From: Porphyrobacter sp. ULC335
GTDB taxonomy: Bacteria > Pseudomonadota > Alphaproteobacteria > Sphingomonadales > Sphingomonadaceae
Assembly: GCF_025917005.1 (NCBI RefSeq)
Contig: NZ_CP078091.1
Location: 3,162,001 to 3,226,000, forward strand
DNA: 64,000 nucleotides
Direction of reading: 5' to 3'
Shown: positions 33,591 to 44,311 of the stretch, piece by piece
Position numbering within the stretch: position 1 is the stretch's first letter
Layout: the number at the start of each line of letters is the position of its first letter
Position numbers and translations under genes: made by a program
The notes under the pieces: generated by a model
Seen by the model: only the letters and a program-made list of their open reading frames with translations
The model's database searches: none
Told to the model about the DNA's origin: nothing

Positions 33591-35891
33591 TTAGTCCTTG
33601 AGGAAGTCGGGGAGACCTGCCGGACCGCTGTCGCGCGGACCACGGTCACCGCCGCGATCGCCGCCGCGACCACCACGGTCGCCGCCACGGCCACCGCCGC
33701 CGCCCTTGGGCCCGCGACGGTCACCGCCGCGATCGCCGCCACGGCCACCTTCGCGGGGTTCACGCGCTTCGCGGGGCGGACGGGTGTCCTCCAGCTCAGC
33801 GCCGGTTTCCTGGTCAACCACACGCATCGACAGGCGGACCTTGCCGCGCTGATCGATCTCGAGCACCTTGACCTTCACTTCCATGCCTTCGGAGACGACA
33901 TCGGTCGGCTTTTCCACGCGCTCGTTGCGCATTTCCGAGACGTGCACGAGGCCGTCCTTGCCGCCCATGAAGTTCACGAACGCGCCGAAATCGACGATGT
34001 TCACGACCTTGCCGTTGTAGACCTTGCCGACTTCGGCTTCCTCGACGATGCCGAGGATCCACTTCTTCGCCGCTTCGATCTCGTCGACGTTGCTGGACGA
34101 GATCTTGATCACGCCTTCATCATCGATGTCGACCTTGGCGCCGGTTTCAGCGACGATCTCGCGGATCACCTTGCCGCCGGTGCCGATGACGTCACGGATC
34201 TTCGACTTGTCGATCTGGATCGTCTCGATGCGCGGCGCGTGCTTGCTGACTTCGGTGCGGGCACCGGTCAGCGCCTTGGCCATTTCGCCAAGGATGTGCA
34301 TCCGGCCGGCCTTCGCCTGCTCGAGTGCCTTGGCCATGATTTCCTGCGTGATGCCGGCAATCTTGATGTCCATCTGCATCGTGGTGATGCCAGCCTCGGT
34401 GCCGGCAACCTTGAAGTCCATGTCGCCGAGGTGATCTTCGTCACCCAGGATGTCCGACAGAACCGCAAAGTCCTTGCCTTCGAGGATCAGGCCCATGGCG
34501 ATGCCCGAGACAGGCGCCTTCACCGGAACGCCCGCGTCCATCATCGACAGACAGCCGCCGCAAACGGTCGCCATCGAGGACGAGCCGTTCGACTCGGTGA
34601 TGTCCGACAACACGCGGATGGTGTAGGGGAAGTCCTCACGCGAGGGCAGCACGGGGTTCAGCGCGCGCCAGGCGAGCTTGCCGTGACCGACTTCGCGGCG
34701 CCCCGGGGCGCCGAAGCGGCCCACTTCACCGACCGAGTACGGCGGGAAGTTATAGTGCAGCATGAAGCTGGTGTACGACAGGCCTTCCAGACCATCGATC
34801 ATCTGCTCGGAATCCTTGGTGCCGAGCGTGGTCGTGCAGATCGCCTGCGTTTCACCGCGGGTGAACAGCGACGAGCCATGGGTGCGCGGCAGGAAGCCGA
34901 CGATCGCTTCGATCGGGCGAACCTGATCGAGCTTGCGACCATCGATGCGCTGGCCATCCTTGAGGATCGCACCGCGCACGATTTCAGCTTCGAGCTTCTT
35001 CATCAGCTTGCCAGCGACCATCTGGGTCTGGCCACCTTCGTCAGCGAAAGCCGCCTTGGCCTTGGCCCGCGCTTCGTTGAGCAGGTTCGAACGCTGCGAC
35101 TTGTCGGTGACCTTGTAGGCCGCCGCGATGTCGCCGCCGATCAGGTCCTTGAGCTTGGCCTTCATGTCAGCAGTGTTGTCGCTGAGGTCGACAGTCCAGG
35201 GATCCTTGGCAGCCTTCTCGGCCAGATCGATGATCGCACCGATCACGTTGCGGATCTCGTTGTGGGCGAACATCACCGCACCGAGCATTTCTTCCTCGGT
35301 GAGTTCCTTCGCTTCGGACTCGACCATCATCACCGCGTCTTGCGTGGCGGCGACAACGAGATCGAGGCGGCCTTCGGCGAGCGCCTTGTCCTGCTTCGGG
35401 TTGAGCGTGTATTCGCCATCGACGAAGCCGACGCGCGCAGCGCCGATCGGGCCCATGAAGGGCACGCCCGAGATGGTCAGCGCAGCCGAAGCCGCGATCA
35501 TCGCGACGATATCGGCCTCGGTTTCGCCGTCAAACGACAGAACCTGGCAGATCACGTTGATTTCGTTGTAGAAGCCTTCGGGGAACAGCGGGCGGATCGG
35601 ACGGTCGATCAGGCGGCTGGTCAGCGTTTCCTTTTCGGTCGCGCCGCGCTCACGCTTGAAGAAGCCACCCGGGATGCGCCCGGCGGCCGAGAACTTTTCC
35701 TGATAGTGGACGGTGAGCGGGAAGAAATCCTGCCCTTCCTTCACGGACTTGGCAGCGGTCACGGCGCACAGCACCACGGTTTCGCCATAGGTGGCCAGAA
35801 CGGCGCCATCGGCCTGACGGGCAATACGCCCGGTTTCCAGAGTGAGGGTCTTGCCGCCCCACTCCAGCGATACGGTTTTCGTGTCGAACAT
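33591..35891 (-). CDS. pnp: polyribonucleotide nucleotidyltransferase (PNPase)
   Basis: A 766-residue phosphorolytic 3'-to-5' exoribonuclease and degradosome partner. Two RNase PH-like halves are visible ([20 protein letters not shown]; then [20 protein letters not shown]), followed by a KH domain ([16 protein letters not shown]) and an S1 domain ([20 protein letters not shown]). The C-terminal tail after the S1 domain is an unusual stretch of RGGD and GGG repeats ending GLPDFLKD. The start at 35891 has AAAAGGAAA nearby. It is downstream of rpsO in the standard order, but with a terminator hairpin between them. Confidence 0.97.
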   Translation of the reverse strand: MFDTKTVSLEWGGKTLTLETGRIARQADGAVLATYGETVVLCAVTAAKSVKEGQDFFPLTVHYQEKFSAAGRIPGGFFKRERGATEKETLTSRLIDRPIRPLFPEGFYNEINVICQVLSFDGETEADIVAMIAASAALTISGVPFMGPIGAARVGFVDGEYTLNPKQDKALAEGRLDLVVAATQDAVMMVESEAKELTEEEMLGAVMFAHNEIRNVIGAIIDLAEKAAKDPWTVDLSDNTADMKAKLKDLIGGDIAAAYKVTDKSQRSNLLNEARAKAKAAFADEGGQTQMVAGKLMKKLEAEIVRGAILKDGQRIDGRKLDQVRPIEAIVGFLPRTHGSSLFTRGETQAICTTTLGTKDSEQMIDGLEGLSYTSFMLHYNFPPYSVGEVGRFGAPGRREVGHGKLAWRALNPVLPSREDFPYTIRVLSDITESNGSSSMATVCGGCLSMMDAGVPVKAPVSGIAMGLILEGKDFAVLSDILGDEDHLGDMDFKVAGTEAGITTMQMDIKIAGITQEIMAKALEQAKAGRMHILGEMAKALTGARTEVSKHAPRIETIQIDKSKIRDVIGTGGKVIREIVAETGAKVDIDDEGVIKISSSNVDEIEAAKKWILGIVEEAEVGKVYNGKVVNIVDFGAFVNFMGGKDGLVHVSEMRNERVEKPTDVVSEGMEVKVKVLEIDQRGKVRLSMRVVDQETGAELEDTRPPREAREPREGGRGGDRGGDRRGPKGGGGGRGGDRGGRGGDRGGDRGPRDSGPAGLPDFLKD

Positions 35892-36024
35892 TGATTTTCC
35901 TTTTGACCCGCGCGGCCACATTGCCGGGCGGGGCCTCATGTGCCGGGGAAACAACCGTCCCGGTCCGGTGCGGAGCGCTTCGGCCCCAAGGCGTGCAGAC
36001 CGGATGTCTGCGTGCCCCATATGC

Positions 36025-36054
36025 AAAAAAGGCGGCCCTTTGAGCCGCCTTTTC
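36025..36054 (-). terminator. intrinsic terminator of rpsO (works in both directions)
   Basis: GGCGGC at 36031-36036 pairs with GCCGCC at 36044-36049 with a T tract on the minus side (CCGCCTTTTTTGC) and another on the plus side. It lies 10 bases after the rpsO stop, before pnp, and may also act as an attenuator for readthrough into pnp. Confidence 0.8.
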
Positions 36055-36063
36055 GCAAAACTC

Positions 36064-36333
36064 TTACTTACGCAGGCCCAGCTTCTGGATCAGGGCGTTG
36101 TACCGCTCCACATCCTTCTTCTTGAGGTATGCGAGCAGCGTGCGGCGCTTGTTGACCATCATCAGCAGGCCGCGACGCGAATGGTTGTCCTTGTGGTGAT
36201 CCTTGAAGTGCTCGGTCAGGTTGCGGATACGCTGCGTGAGGATCGCAACCTGCACTTCGGGGCTGCCGGTGTCCTTGGGATCACGGGCATTGTCAGCAAT
36301 GATTGTCTGCTTAACTTCGGCGGTCACCGACAT
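36064..36333 (-). CDS. rpsO: 30S ribosomal protein S15
   Basis: 89 residues, the usual length. The signature [20 protein letters not shown], then [19 protein letters not shown], is the 16S rRNA-binding region of S15. It begins [20 protein letters not shown]. It lies 14 bases after the truB stop and before pnp, the conserved truB-rpsO-pnp order. S15 represses its own translation in E. coli through its mRNA leader; nothing in this short leader shows that clearly. Confidence 0.97.
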   Translation of the reverse strand: MSVTAEVKQTIIADNARDPKDTGSPEVQVAILTQRIRNLTEHFKDHHKDNHSRRGLLMMVNKRRTLLAYLKKKDVERYNALIQKLGLRK

Positions 36334-36347
36334 AGTACGTCTCTTTC

Positions 36348-37262
36348 TTACTCAGCGACATCGGGAAGGTTGAACCCCCGGACGACCGTGGCCATCCCAT
36401 CCGTGATTTCCATCAGCGCGACCGGAACAGAGCCCAGTTTCGCCAGATAAAGCCCGGATGATTGGGGCATGTCAGACAGCACCCGGCCCTGTCGGACCGC
36501 CTGCGCGCTTGTCTGATCGAGATAAAGGGCCGGGATGTCGTCCAGCCCCGCCTCTAGCGGCAGGAGTAGGTATTCAAGGCCTGCGCCCTTAGCCGCTTCC
36601 TCCAGTTTGTCCAGCGAAATCGCCTGTTCCTGCGTGAACGGGCCCGCCTTCGTACGGCGCAGATAGGTGACGTGGCCGACCGTGCCCAGCGCATATGCAA
36701 CGTCGCGCGCGAGGCTGCGGATATAGGTGCCTTTGGAAACATGGGCGACGAGCGTGACGTCGCCATGCCCGACCGTTTCGCCGCAAATCGCCAGCGAATG
36801 AATCGTAACGCTGCGTGCCTTCAGCTCCACCACCTCTCCCGCCCGCGCCAGATCATAGGCGCGCTGGCCGCCGACCTTCAGTGCCGAGTAGGCCGGTGGC
36901 ACCTGTTCGATCGGCCCGGTAAAGACCGGCAGCACCGCCTCGACCTCGGCCAGCAATGGCCGGATCTCGCTCGTCGCAACCACTTCGCCTTCGGTGTCGA
37001 GCGTCGATGTCTCCTGTCCGAATTCTATCGTGAATACATAGATCTTGGACGCATCGAGCATCCGTCCCGCCAGCTTGGTCGCCTCGCCCAGCGCGATCGG
37101 CAGCACGCCCTCCGCGAGCGGATCGAGGGTGCCGCCGTGGCCGACTTTCGTTTTGGCATAGCCGTTCTGCCGCAGCACGCGCTTCACCGCGCTCACGCCC
37201 TGGGTGCTGCCCATGCCCTTCGGCTTGTCGAGGATCAGCCAGCCTGAGAGAGGCACGCTCAT
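36348..37262 (-). CDS. truB: tRNA pseudouridine-55 synthase TruB
   Basis: About 304 residues. [17 protein letters not shown] is the N-terminal motif; [20 protein letters not shown] carries the catalytic aspartate; [39 protein letters not shown] and [16 protein letters not shown] are further family motifs. It makes pseudouridine 55 in the T loop of tRNAs. ATG at 37262 overlaps the tdk stop (ATGA), so translation is coupled to thymidine kinase. The C-terminal PUA-like extension is present. Confidence 0.96.
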   Translation of the reverse strand: MSVPLSGWLILDKPKGMGSTQGVSAVKRVLRQNGYAKTKVGHGGTLDPLAEGVLPIALGEATKLAGRMLDASKIYVFTIEFGQETSTLDTEGEVVATSEIRPLLAEVEAVLPVFTGPIEQVPPAYSALKVGGQRAYDLARAGEVVELKARSVTIHSLAICGETVGHGDVTLVAHVSKGTYIRSLARDVAYALGTVGHVTYLRRTKAGPFTQEQAISLDKLEEAAKGAGLEYLLLPLEAGLDDIPALYLDQTSAQAVRQGRVLSDMPQSSGLYLAKLGSVPVALMEITDGMATVVRGFNLPDVAE

Positions 37263-37834
37263 CCGCGCAAAGCCTCGGAGAAATGCTTGCGGCACAGCGC
37301 GACATAGCGGTCATTCCCGCCGATCTCGGTCTGCTGGCCCTGCCGGACCGCCGCGCCGCTTTCATCAACGCGCAGGTTCATGGTGGCCTTGCGCCCGCAG
37401 TGGCAGACAGCTTTCAGTTCCACCAATGCGTCAGCAATCCCCAGCAGCACCGCCGAGCCGGGGAACAACTCGCCCTGAAAATCGGTGCGCAGCCCGTAGC
37501 ACAGCACAGGAATGCCGGCCGCGTCCGCCAGCCGCGCGAGCTGCCAGACCTGATCGGACGTCAGGAATTGCGCCTCATCCACCAGGACGCAATCAAGTGG
37601 CTGCACCTTGTGGCTTGCGCTGATAGATATCCAAAGGTCGGTATCGGGGTGGAACTTGTGCGCCTCGCTCTCCAGCCCGATCCGGCTTTTCACCTGCCCG
37701 CCCGAACGGCTATCGAGCGCGGCAGTCCACAACATCGTCGCCATCCCGCGCTCGCGATAGTTGAAATCGGCCTGCAACAGGTGCGACGATTTGCCTGCGT
37801 TCATGCTGGCATAGTAAAAGTAGAGCTTGGCCAT
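37259..37834 (-). CDS. tdk: thymidine kinase (TK1 type)
   Basis: 191 residues. MAKLYFYYASMNAGKSSHLL contains the P-loop, LVDEAQFLTSDQVWQLA is the Walker B helix, and VLCYGLRTDFQGELFPGSAVL is the deoxynucleoside loop. The zinc ribbon is CHCGRKATMNLRV with Cys in a final LCRKHF. It phosphorylates thymidine in the salvage pathway. Its stop overlaps the truB start. Location inside the translation cluster is unusual; tdk is more often elsewhere. Confidence 0.95.
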   Translation of the reverse strand: MAKLYFYYASMNAGKSSHLLQADFNYRERGMATMLWTAALDSRSGGQVKSRIGLESEAHKFHPDTDLWISISASHKVQPLDCVLVDEAQFLTSDQVWQLARLADAAGIPVLCYGLRTDFQGELFPGSAVLLGIADALVELKAVCHCGRKATMNLRVDESGAAVRQGQQTEIGGNDRYVALCRKHFSEALRG

Positions 37835-37914
37835 CGCGCGAGACTACCCATTCGCCGCACGCTGGGCGAGGTGGGGGTGAACCTTTTGCCCGGTTGAAAC
37901 GTTAAGGCACCATC

Positions 37915-38499
37915 ATGTTCAAGCCCGCCACCCGTCTCCGGATGATCCTGCTGCCGCTGGCGGCGGTATTCGCGCTGGCCAACACTGTCGGGACGCCGCA
38001 GCGCTACACGCTTGATGCCTCAGCCAGCAATGTCTCGGCCAAGGTTCCCTTCTTCGGCCTGTCCAGCAAAACCGCGCGCTTCCCGCGGATGCAGGGCGCG
38101 GTCACCATCGTGCCGGGAGCGCCCGAACGCGCAATGATCGACGTCACCTTCGATGCGACCGCAATCGAAGCACCTGATAGCGTGACGCTCGCAAGGCTGC
38201 GGGGTGAGAAGTTCTTCTGGGTGGAGAAATACCCGACGATCCGCTTCCTCGGCCGCTCGCTGAAACTCTCCAGCGCAACCCGCGGGACAGTGTCGGGCGA
38301 ATTGACCGCGCGCGGTGTGACCCGCCCGGCGACGCTGGATGTGACCTTCAATGCCGATCCCATCGCGCAGGTGGGGAAGCCGGTCAGCTTTACTGGAACG
38401 ACCACCATCGACCGGAGACAATTCGGGATGAAGTCCTACCAGCTGGTGGTCGGCAACAAGGTCGATATCACGCTGAAGGCGCGGATGCTGCCGCGTTAG
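37915..38499 (+). CDS. YceI-family exported protein
   Basis: 194 residues with a signal sequence ([20 protein letters not shown]). The lipocalin-like YceI fold is recognised by [56 protein letters not shown] and the late strand [36 protein letters not shown]. YceI proteins bind isoprenoid or polyisoprenoid lipids in the periplasm; a specific ligand cannot be deduced. It runs against the neighbouring cluster, diverging from tdk, and its stop overlaps the end of rbfA by four bases. Confidence 0.88.
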   Translation: MFKPATRLRMILLPLAAVFALANTVGTPQRYTLDASASNVSAKVPFFGLSSKTARFPRMQGAVTIVPGAPERAMIDVTFDATAIEAPDSVTLARLRGEKFFWVEKYPTIRFLGRSLKLSSATRGTVSGELTARGVTRPATLDVTFNADPIAQVGKPVSFTGTTTIDRRQFGMKSYQLVVGNKVDITLKARMLPR

Positions 38500-38912
38500 G
38501 CCCCGTCTTCGTCGTCTTCGTCTTCCGCCAGATCGCGCGCCACCTTGGGATCGCGTAGCAGCGCCTCGATCCGGTCGGCCTCGGCGAAGCTTTCGTCCTT
38601 GCGAAACTTGAGCTTGGGCGCAAATTTGAGGCCCAGCCGTTGGGCGACCTCGCGCTGCAGAAACGCGGTATTCTGGCGCAAAGCGACCACCACTTCGTCC
38701 TCGCCCGCCCCCATCAGCGGCTTCACGTAAGCCGTTGCGTGGCGCAAATCGGGAGTCATGCGCACCTCGGTAACCGAGATATGAGCGGCGCGGACGACAT
38801 CATCATGCACTTCGCCCCGCGCGAGCAGTTCGGACAGGATATGCCGCACCCGCTCGCCGACCTTGAGGACGCGGACCGATTGCTGTTCGGGGGTGAACGG
38901 AGCCTTGGCCAT
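38496..38912 (-). CDS. rbfA: ribosome-binding factor A
   Basis: 138 residues. [21 protein letters not shown] is the first helix of RbfA, and [20 protein letters not shown] and [18 protein letters not shown] are the KH-like strands and loop. It helps 30S subunit maturation at the 5' end of 16S rRNA and in cold adaptation. The tail is a short acidic stretch ([12 protein letters not shown]). The start overlaps the stop of the thioesterase gene upstream (TGATG), so this cluster reads as one transcript. Confidence 0.95.
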   Translation of the reverse strand: MAKAPFTPEQQSVRVLKVGERVRHILSELLARGEVHDDVVRAAHISVTEVRMTPDLRHATAYVKPLMGAGEDEVVVALRQNTAFLQREVAQRLGLKFAPKLKFRKDESFAEADRIEALLRDPKVARDLAEDEDDEDGA

Positions 38913-39358
38913 CAGCCGCCCATCCCGGTGCTGGTCGGCGTCGGCCGCGGGGTCGGCAGCGCGGTCGAGGTCGAGCGGGCGTAGATCGTGCCATCTTCGG
39001 CGAGCAATTCGCCCTCGAGGAAAATCACGCGCCGACCGCCCTTGACCACGCGGCCCTTGCCGATGATCATCGCACCTTCCGGGATCAGGCGGATAAGGCT
39101 CATGGAAATGTCGAGATTGAGCGGCGCCATTTCCCCGCCGGTCGCCGCGACATAGGCATAGCCCATCACATCATCGAGGTAGCCCGCGACCAAACCCCCC
39201 TGCACGCCGCCGCGCCAGGTGGTCATTTCGCGCTTCACCGTGAAGCGCATGGTCGCGGTCTGCGTCTCCGCATCCCAGCTGACAAATTCCGAGCCGAGCA
39301 GCGCCGTATGCGGCGACTGCCCGGCATCGTTGGGGTAGTGCGGGTCGTTCAGGCTCAC
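38912..39358 (-). CDS. PaaI/hotdog-fold thioesterase
   Basis: 148 residues. [20 protein letters not shown] is the hotdog-helix region with the usual catalytic-site pattern, and [20 protein letters not shown] and [20 protein letters not shown] are the family's later strands. It is predicted to hydrolyse an acyl-CoA or acyl-ACP thioester; the substrate is unknown. It lies between infB and rbfA, overlapping both (ATGA with infB, TGATG with rbfA). A thioesterase in this position is unusual and probably reflects an insertion. The last 18 residues are a Pro/Thr-rich tail. Confidence 0.88.
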   Translation of the reverse strand: MSLNDPHYPNDAGQSPHTALLGSEFVSWDAETQTATMRFTVKREMTTWRGGVQGGLVAGYLDDVMGYAYVAATGGEMAPLNLDISMSLIRLIPEGAMIIGKGRVVKGGRRVIFLEGELLAEDGTIYARSTSTALPTPRPTPTSTGMGG

Positions 39359-41898
39359 AGTGTCCGCTCACGCTCCTCGACCGAGAACACTTCAAGCTGG
39401 TCGCCCGGCTTGATGTCGTTGGTGTCCTCGAGGACCACACCGCACTCGAGGCCGGTGCGCACTTCATCAACATCGTCCTTGAAGCGACGCAGCGACGCGA
39501 TCTTGGTGGCCGAAACGATGACATCGGCGCGGGTGAGACGGGCGAACAGTCCCTTGCGGATGACCCCTTCTTCCACCAGCAGACCAGCCGCCTTGTCGCG
39601 TTTGCCCGACTTGAACACCTCTTTGACCAGCGCACGGCCGACCACATGTTCGATCCGTTCTGGGCCAAGCTCGCCGATCATCTCCTTGGCGATCGCATCG
39701 GTCAGGTGATAGATGACATCGTAATACATCATCCGCACGTTATCGCGCTTCAGCAGTTCGCGCGCCTTGGCGTTCGGACGTACGTTGAAGCCGATGATCG
39801 GCGCCTTCGATCCGCCTGCCAGCACCACATCGCTTTCGGTGATCGCACCGACGCCGCCATTGAGCACGCGCACCTTGATGTCGTCGTTCGACAGATTGTG
39901 CAGTGCGTTGACGATCGCCTCGACCGAGCCTTGCACATCGGCCTTCACCACCACCGGGAATTCGATGACGTTGGACGACAGCGTGTTAAACATCGTGTCG
40001 AAGTTGGTCGGTGCCAGCGCAGTGCGCTTTTCGGTCGCCATTTCCTGACGATACTTGGCCACTTCGCGAGCGCGCTGTTCGTTCTCGACCACGGTGAGGT
40101 TGTCACCGGCTGACGGTACGCCGCCAAGCCCGAGCACTTCGACCGGCATCGAGGGGCCAGCTTCCTTGAGCTGCTGACCCTTGTCATCGACGATCGCACG
40201 AACCTTGCCGCTTTGCGTGCCGACCACGAAGGTGTCGCCGCGCTTGAGCGTCCCGCGGGTGACGAGCACCGTCGCGACCGGGCCGCGGCCCTTGTCGAGC
40301 TGGGCTTCGATCACGGTTGCTTCGGCATCGCGATCAGGACGGGCGCGCAGTTCGAGCAGTTCGGCCTGAAGGCCGATGGCTTCGATCAGCTGGTCGAGAC
40401 CAGCGCCGGTCTTGGCGGAAACCTCGACGTCCTGCACATCGCCGCTCATCGCCTCGACCACGATTTCGTGTTCGAGCAGACGCTCGCGGATCTTCTGCGG
40501 GTTGAATTCCGGCTTGTCCGACTTGGTGATCGCCACAATCATCGGCACGCCGGCCGCCTTGGTGTGGTTGATCGCCTCAATGGTCTGCGGCATCAGCCCG
40601 TCATCACCCGCAACCACCAGAATAACGATATCGGTGACATTGGCACCGCGCATCCGCATTTCGGTAAAGGCCGCGTGGCCCGGGGTGTCGAGGAAGGTGA
40701 TCTTCGACTTGTCCTTTGTGGTGATCTGGTAGGCGCCGATATGCTGGGTGATGCCACCGGCCTCGCCCTTCACAACGTCGGTACCGCGCAGGGCATCCAG
40801 CAGGCTGGTCTTGCCGTGGTCGACGTGACCCATGATCGTGACAACCGGCGGACGCGAGACGAGGGTCTCTTCCGGATCGGTGTCCTCGCTCGAGTCGATG
40901 TCGACATCGCTCGCCGACACGCGCTGGATGTTGTGGCCGAACTCCTCGACCAGCAGCTCGGCAGTGTCCTGGTCGATGGTCTGGTTGACGGTGACCATCA
41001 TGCCCATGTTGAACAGGGCCTTCACCAGATCCGCGCCCTTTTCGGCCATGCGGTTGGCGAGTTCGCTCACGGTGATCGCCTCTGGCACCACCACGTCACG
41101 GACCTGCTTCTCGCGCGGCTTCGACGGGCCGCCCTGACCGCGGCGTTCCTTCTCGCGGGCACGCTTGAGCGCGGCGAGACTGCGCGCACGGCGGCCTTCG
41201 TCTTCGTTGAGGGCGCGGGTAACGGTGAGCTTGCCCGAACGGCGTGCGTCCTTGCCTTCGTCGACCGGCGCGGCTCGCTTGTCGTCCTTTTTCTTGGACT
41301 TGAGTTCGGGTCGCTTGACCTCGGGACGCTCCACAGGCGTGAAGCGCCGCGCGGCGGGGGCCGCCTCGGTCTTGGCGACAGGTTCGGCCGTCTCGTTGGT
41401 CGCGGCAGGCGCCTCGACTTCGGGCGCAGCTTCAGGGACCGGAGCGGCGACCGGACTTTCGGCGCGCTGCTTTTCGGCCTCTTCCTCGGCACGGCGGTTT
41501 TCTTCGGCGCGGCGGCGCGCTTCTTCCTCGCGTTCGCGGGCTTCGGCTTCATCGCGCTTGCGGCCCTCTTCGGCCATGCGCAGCCGCTCTTCCTCGGCCT
41601 CGAGCTGGAGGCGCTTCACGCGCTCCTGCGGGGTCTCGCCCGCAGGTGCAGGGCGCGCAGGCTTCGGCGCGGGCGGCGGCGGAGCCGGGCGCGGCGCTTC
41701 GGCCACGGGTTCAGGAGCAGGCGGCGGAGGCGGCGGAGCAGCCTCGCCCGGCTTACCGAGCACGCGGCGACGCTTCACCTCGACCACCACCTTGTTGGTG
41801 CGGCCGTGGCTGAAGGTCTGCTTGACCTCGCCCGCATCCACCGAGCGCTTGAGGCCCAGGGGTTTGCGAGTGCGCTGGTTGTCGTTGTCGTCGCTCAT
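39355..41898 (-). CDS. infB: translation initiation factor IF-2
   Basis: 847 residues. The long N-terminal region is low-complexity, rich in Pro, Ala, Glu and Lys, then the IF2 G-domain starts: [20 protein letters not shown] (G1), [13 protein letters not shown] (G3) and AITKSDKPE (G4). The C-terminal beta-barrel domains follow with [13 protein letters not shown]. It brings fMet-tRNA to the 30S subunit with GTP. Organisation: nusA-ylxR-infB in order. Start at 41898 follows an A/G-rich stretch; its stop overlaps the thioesterase start. Confidence 0.97.
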   Translation of the reverse strand: MSDDNDNQRTRKPLGLKRSVDAGEVKQTFSHGRTNKVVVEVKRRRVLGKPGEAAPPPPPPAPEPVAEAPRPAPPPPAPKPARPAPAGETPQERVKRLQLEAEEERLRMAEEGRKRDEAEAREREEEARRRAEENRRAEEEAEKQRAESPVAAPVPEAAPEVEAPAATNETAEPVAKTEAAPAARRFTPVERPEVKRPELKSKKKDDKRAAPVDEGKDARRSGKLTVTRALNEDEGRRARSLAALKRAREKERRGQGGPSKPREKQVRDVVVPEAITVSELANRMAEKGADLVKALFNMGMMVTVNQTIDQDTAELLVEEFGHNIQRVSASDVDIDSSEDTDPEETLVSRPPVVTIMGHVDHGKTSLLDALRGTDVVKGEAGGITQHIGAYQITTKDKSKITFLDTPGHAAFTEMRMRGANVTDIVILVVAGDDGLMPQTIEAINHTKAAGVPMIVAITKSDKPEFNPQKIRERLLEHEIVVEAMSGDVQDVEVSAKTGAGLDQLIEAIGLQAELLELRARPDRDAEATVIEAQLDKGRGPVATVLVTRGTLKRGDTFVVGTQSGKVRAIVDDKGQQLKEAGPSMPVEVLGLGGVPSAGDNLTVVENEQRAREVAKYRQEMATEKRTALAPTNFDTMFNTLSSNVIEFPVVVKADVQGSVEAIVNALHNLSNDDIKVRVLNGGVGAITESDVVLAGGSKAPIIGFNVRPNAKARELLKRDNVRMMYYDVIYHLTDAIAKEMIGELGPERIEHVVGRALVKEVFKSGKRDKAAGLLVEEGVIRKGLFARLTRADVIVSATKIASLRRFKDDVDEVRTGLECGVVLEDTNDIKPGDQLEVFSVEERERTL

Positions 41899-41907
41899 TA
41901 TCGCTCG

Positions 41908-42687
41908 TCAGTCCTTCACGTATTCATCAATATGCGCCGTACCGCCTGAAGGCGGCGCAGCGTCGCCGGAAGCTTTCCGGCCTGCCTCAATCGTCTCGTT
42001 CGCCCGATCATCCCCGGCGTATTGCACCAGCCGGGAAACCGCCTGAAGCACGCGGTTCGCCGCGCGCATGTCGCCGGGATGACCGGCAACGCCCAGGTGG
42101 ACAACATTGTCGCGGCCCAATGCCACAGACAGCGCATTGCGGTCCAGTGGCAAGACTTGCCCGCGCTGGCCGGAGCCTTCGGCATCATTGCCGACGCGCC
42201 AGGCCTGGTCGAGCTTGCGCCGGCCATCCGCGCTGCTGTCGTTGGCATGGAGCAGCACGGCGACGCGCCCGCCGCGGGCCTGTTCCTCGATCCGGGCCGA
42301 GCCCATCACGATCTGGCCCGAACGCAATTCCAGCCCGAGCCGGTCACAAAGATGGCGAGCCAGCGCCGCTTCGACCCGTGCGGGCAGATCATCGGGGATG
42401 GTCAGCGGCGCACCCTTGAAGGCGCGCATCAGCGCCTTCCTGAGATGGCCTTCGGTCAGTGCGGTTTCAAGCTCTGCGCGGCTGACACCGATCCATGCAC
42501 CGCGCCCGGGGGCTTTGGCAGCCGCATCGGGCAGCACCAGTCCATCGGGCGAAATCGCCAGACGCACCAGCCCTTCCCGCGCCGAGCTCTCGCCCGCCAG
42601 GATACAGCGCCGCTCGCTCCCCGCGGGTGCGGGAAGCGCCGGCTCAACGATGTCGGACGTCAGGCGCTCATTGGGTGGAGTCCGCAT
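41908..42687 (-). CDS. YlxR/L7Ae-like RNA-binding protein
   Basis: 259 residues. The N-terminal YlxR domain (DUF448) has ERRCILAGESSAREGLVRLA and GRGAWIGVSRAELETAL near residues 25-85. The central region (GQIVMGSARIEEQARGG) resembles the L7Ae-like nucleic-acid-binding fold often fused to YlxR in alphaproteobacteria. The C-terminal 60 residues are less structured. ATG at 42687 has CAGGAGG just upstream, a near-perfect Shine-Dalgarno, and overlaps the nusA end by 20 bases. It may bind RNA in transcription-translation coupling. The gene is not named because the fused form lacks a settled symbol. Confidence 0.85.
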   Translation of the reverse strand: MRTPPNERLTSDIVEPALPAPAGSERRCILAGESSAREGLVRLAISPDGLVLPDAAAKAPGRGAWIGVSRAELETALTEGHLRKALMRAFKGAPLTIPDDLPARVEAALARHLCDRLGLELRSGQIVMGSARIEEQARGGRVAVLLHANDSSADGRRKLDQAWRVGNDAEGSGQRGQVLPLDRNALSVALGRDNVVHLGVAGHPGDMRAANRVLQAVSRLVQYAGDDRANETIEAGRKASGDAAPPSGGTAHIDEYVKD

Positions 42688-44311
42688 CGGCGGCCTCCTG
42701 AGTGTCAGGCGCGGAGACGTCTTCGTCTTCGAACCAGTGCGCACGGGCTGCCATGATGATCACGTTGCCCTGCTCTTCCGAGAGACCGTATTCGCCAAGC
42801 ACCCCGCCCTTGTCGGTTTCGCGCTGCGGACGACGCTGCGGCGGGCCGGCAGCGTCGTTGTTGCGGCGACGCGGTGCTTCACGCTTCTTGGCGATCAACT
42901 CGTCGGTGGCGAGATCTGCCAGATCGTCGAGCGTCTTGATCCCCGCCTTGCCGAGCGTGACCAGCATCGCTTCGGTGAGGTGCGGGATTTCGGCCAGCGC
43001 ATCCTCGACGCCGAGGCCGCGGCGCACTTCGCGGTGCGCGGCTTCCTGACGCTCGAGCGCTTCCAATGCGCGGCTCTGGAGTTCCTCGGCGAGTTCGTCG
43101 TCGAAGCCTTCGATGCTCGCCAGTTCGGCGATTTCCACGTAAGCCACTTCTTCCAGCTCGGCGAAGCCTTCGGCCACGAGCAGCTGCGACAGCGTTTCGT
43201 CGACGTCGAGTTCTTCCTCGAACATCTTGGACCGCTCGGCGAATTCCTTCGACCGCTTTTCCGAGGCTTCTTCCTCGGTCATGATGTCGATCTGGTGGCC
43301 GGTGAGCTGGCTCGCCAGACGCACGTTCTGACCACGGCGGCCGATCGCGAGGCTGAGCTGATCGTCAGGCACCACCACTTCGATGCGGCCATCGTCTTCG
43401 TCGAGAACGACGCGGCTGACAGTGGCGGGCTGGAGCGCGTTCACGACAAAGGTCGCGGTGTCTTCCGACCACGGAATGATGTCGATCTTCTCGCCCTGCA
43501 GTTCCTGCACGACGGCCTGCACGCGGCTGCCCTTCATGCCGACGCAGGCGCCGACCGGGTCGATGCTCGAATCCCGGCTGATCACGCCGATCTTGGCGCG
43601 GCTGCCCGGGTCACGGGCGGCGGCCTTGATCTCGATGATGTTGTCGTAGATTTCGGGCACTTCCTGCGCGAACAGCTTCTTCATGAAGTCGGGGTGCGCA
43701 CGGCTCAGGAAGATCTGGGGCCCGCGGTTGTTGCGTTCCACCTTGGTGATAAGGGCACGCACGCGCTCGCCGGTACGGGCGGCTTCGCGGGGGATCTGCT
43801 GGTCGCGGCGGATCACACCTTCGGCACGGCCGAGGTTGACGATCACGTGACCGAATTCGACCGACTTGATGACGCCGGTGATGACTTCACCCTGACGGTC
43901 CTTGAACTCTTCGAACTGGCGCTCGCGCTCGGCATCGCGGACCTTCTGGAAGATCACCTGCTTGGCGGACTGCGCATCGATCCGGCCGAGATCGACCGGG
44001 GGCAGCGGATCGACGATGAAGTCACCGACCTTGGCGCCCGGCTGAAGCTTCTCGCCCTGCTTCAGATCGACCTGCTTGAAGTAGTCTTCGACTTCTTCAA
44101 CCACCTCGACAACGCGCCACAGCGTCAGATCGCCGGTCAGCGGATCGAGCTTGGCGCGGATGTCATTCTCCGCGCCGTAGCGGTTGCGCGCGGATTTCTG
44201 GATCGCTTCTTCCATCGCCTCGATGACGATCGACTTGTCGATCATCTTTTCCGAGGCGACCGCGTTGGCGATTGCAAGGAGTTCTGCCTTGTTGGCGGAA
44301 ATGGCACTCAT
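42668..44311 (-). CDS. nusA: transcription termination/antitermination protein NusA
   Basis: 547 residues. The N-terminal domain binds RNA polymerase (MSAISANKAELLAIANAVAS); then an S1 domain (GEVITGVIKSVEFGHVIVNL), two KH domains (ACVGMKGSRVQAVVQELQGE; LAIGRRGQNVRLASQL) and a C-terminal Glu-rich extension with helix-hairpin-helix-like elements. It controls pausing and termination. ATG at 44311 shares a base with the stop of rimP. The position rimP-nusA-ylxR-infB is standard in bacteria. Confidence 0.97.
   Translation of the reverse strand: MSAISANKAELLAIANAVASEKMIDKSIVIEAMEEAIQKSARNRYGAENDIRAKLDPLTGDLTLWRVVEVVEEVEDYFKQVDLKQGEKLQPGAKVGDFIVDPLPPVDLGRIDAQSAKQVIFQKVRDAERERQFEEFKDRQGEVITGVIKSVEFGHVIVNLGRAEGVIRRDQQIPREAARTGERVRALITKVERNNRGPQIFLSRAHPDFMKKLFAQEVPEIYDNIIEIKAAARDPGSRAKIGVISRDSSIDPVGACVGMKGSRVQAVVQELQGEKIDIIPWSEDTATFVVNALQPATVSRVVLDEDDGRIEVVVPDDQLSLAIGRRGQNVRLASQLTGHQIDIMTEEEASEKRSKEFAERSKMFEEELDVDETLSQLLVAEGFAELEEVAYVEIAELASIEGFDDELAEELQSRALEALERQEAAHREVRRGLGVEDALAEIPHLTEAMLVTLGKAGIKTLDDLADLATDELIAKKREAPRRRNNDAAGPPQRRPQRETDKGGVLGEYGLSEEQGNVIIMAARAHWFEDEDVSAPDTQEAADADSTQ

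Noticed and set aside
33573..35894. Long plus-strand open frame antisense to pnp
   Set aside because: Shadow of pnp; its His/Asp-rich translation has no family character.
40213..41949. Long plus-strand open frame antisense to infB
   Set aside because: GC-rich antisense frames stay open by codon bias; infB on the other strand has full family motifs.
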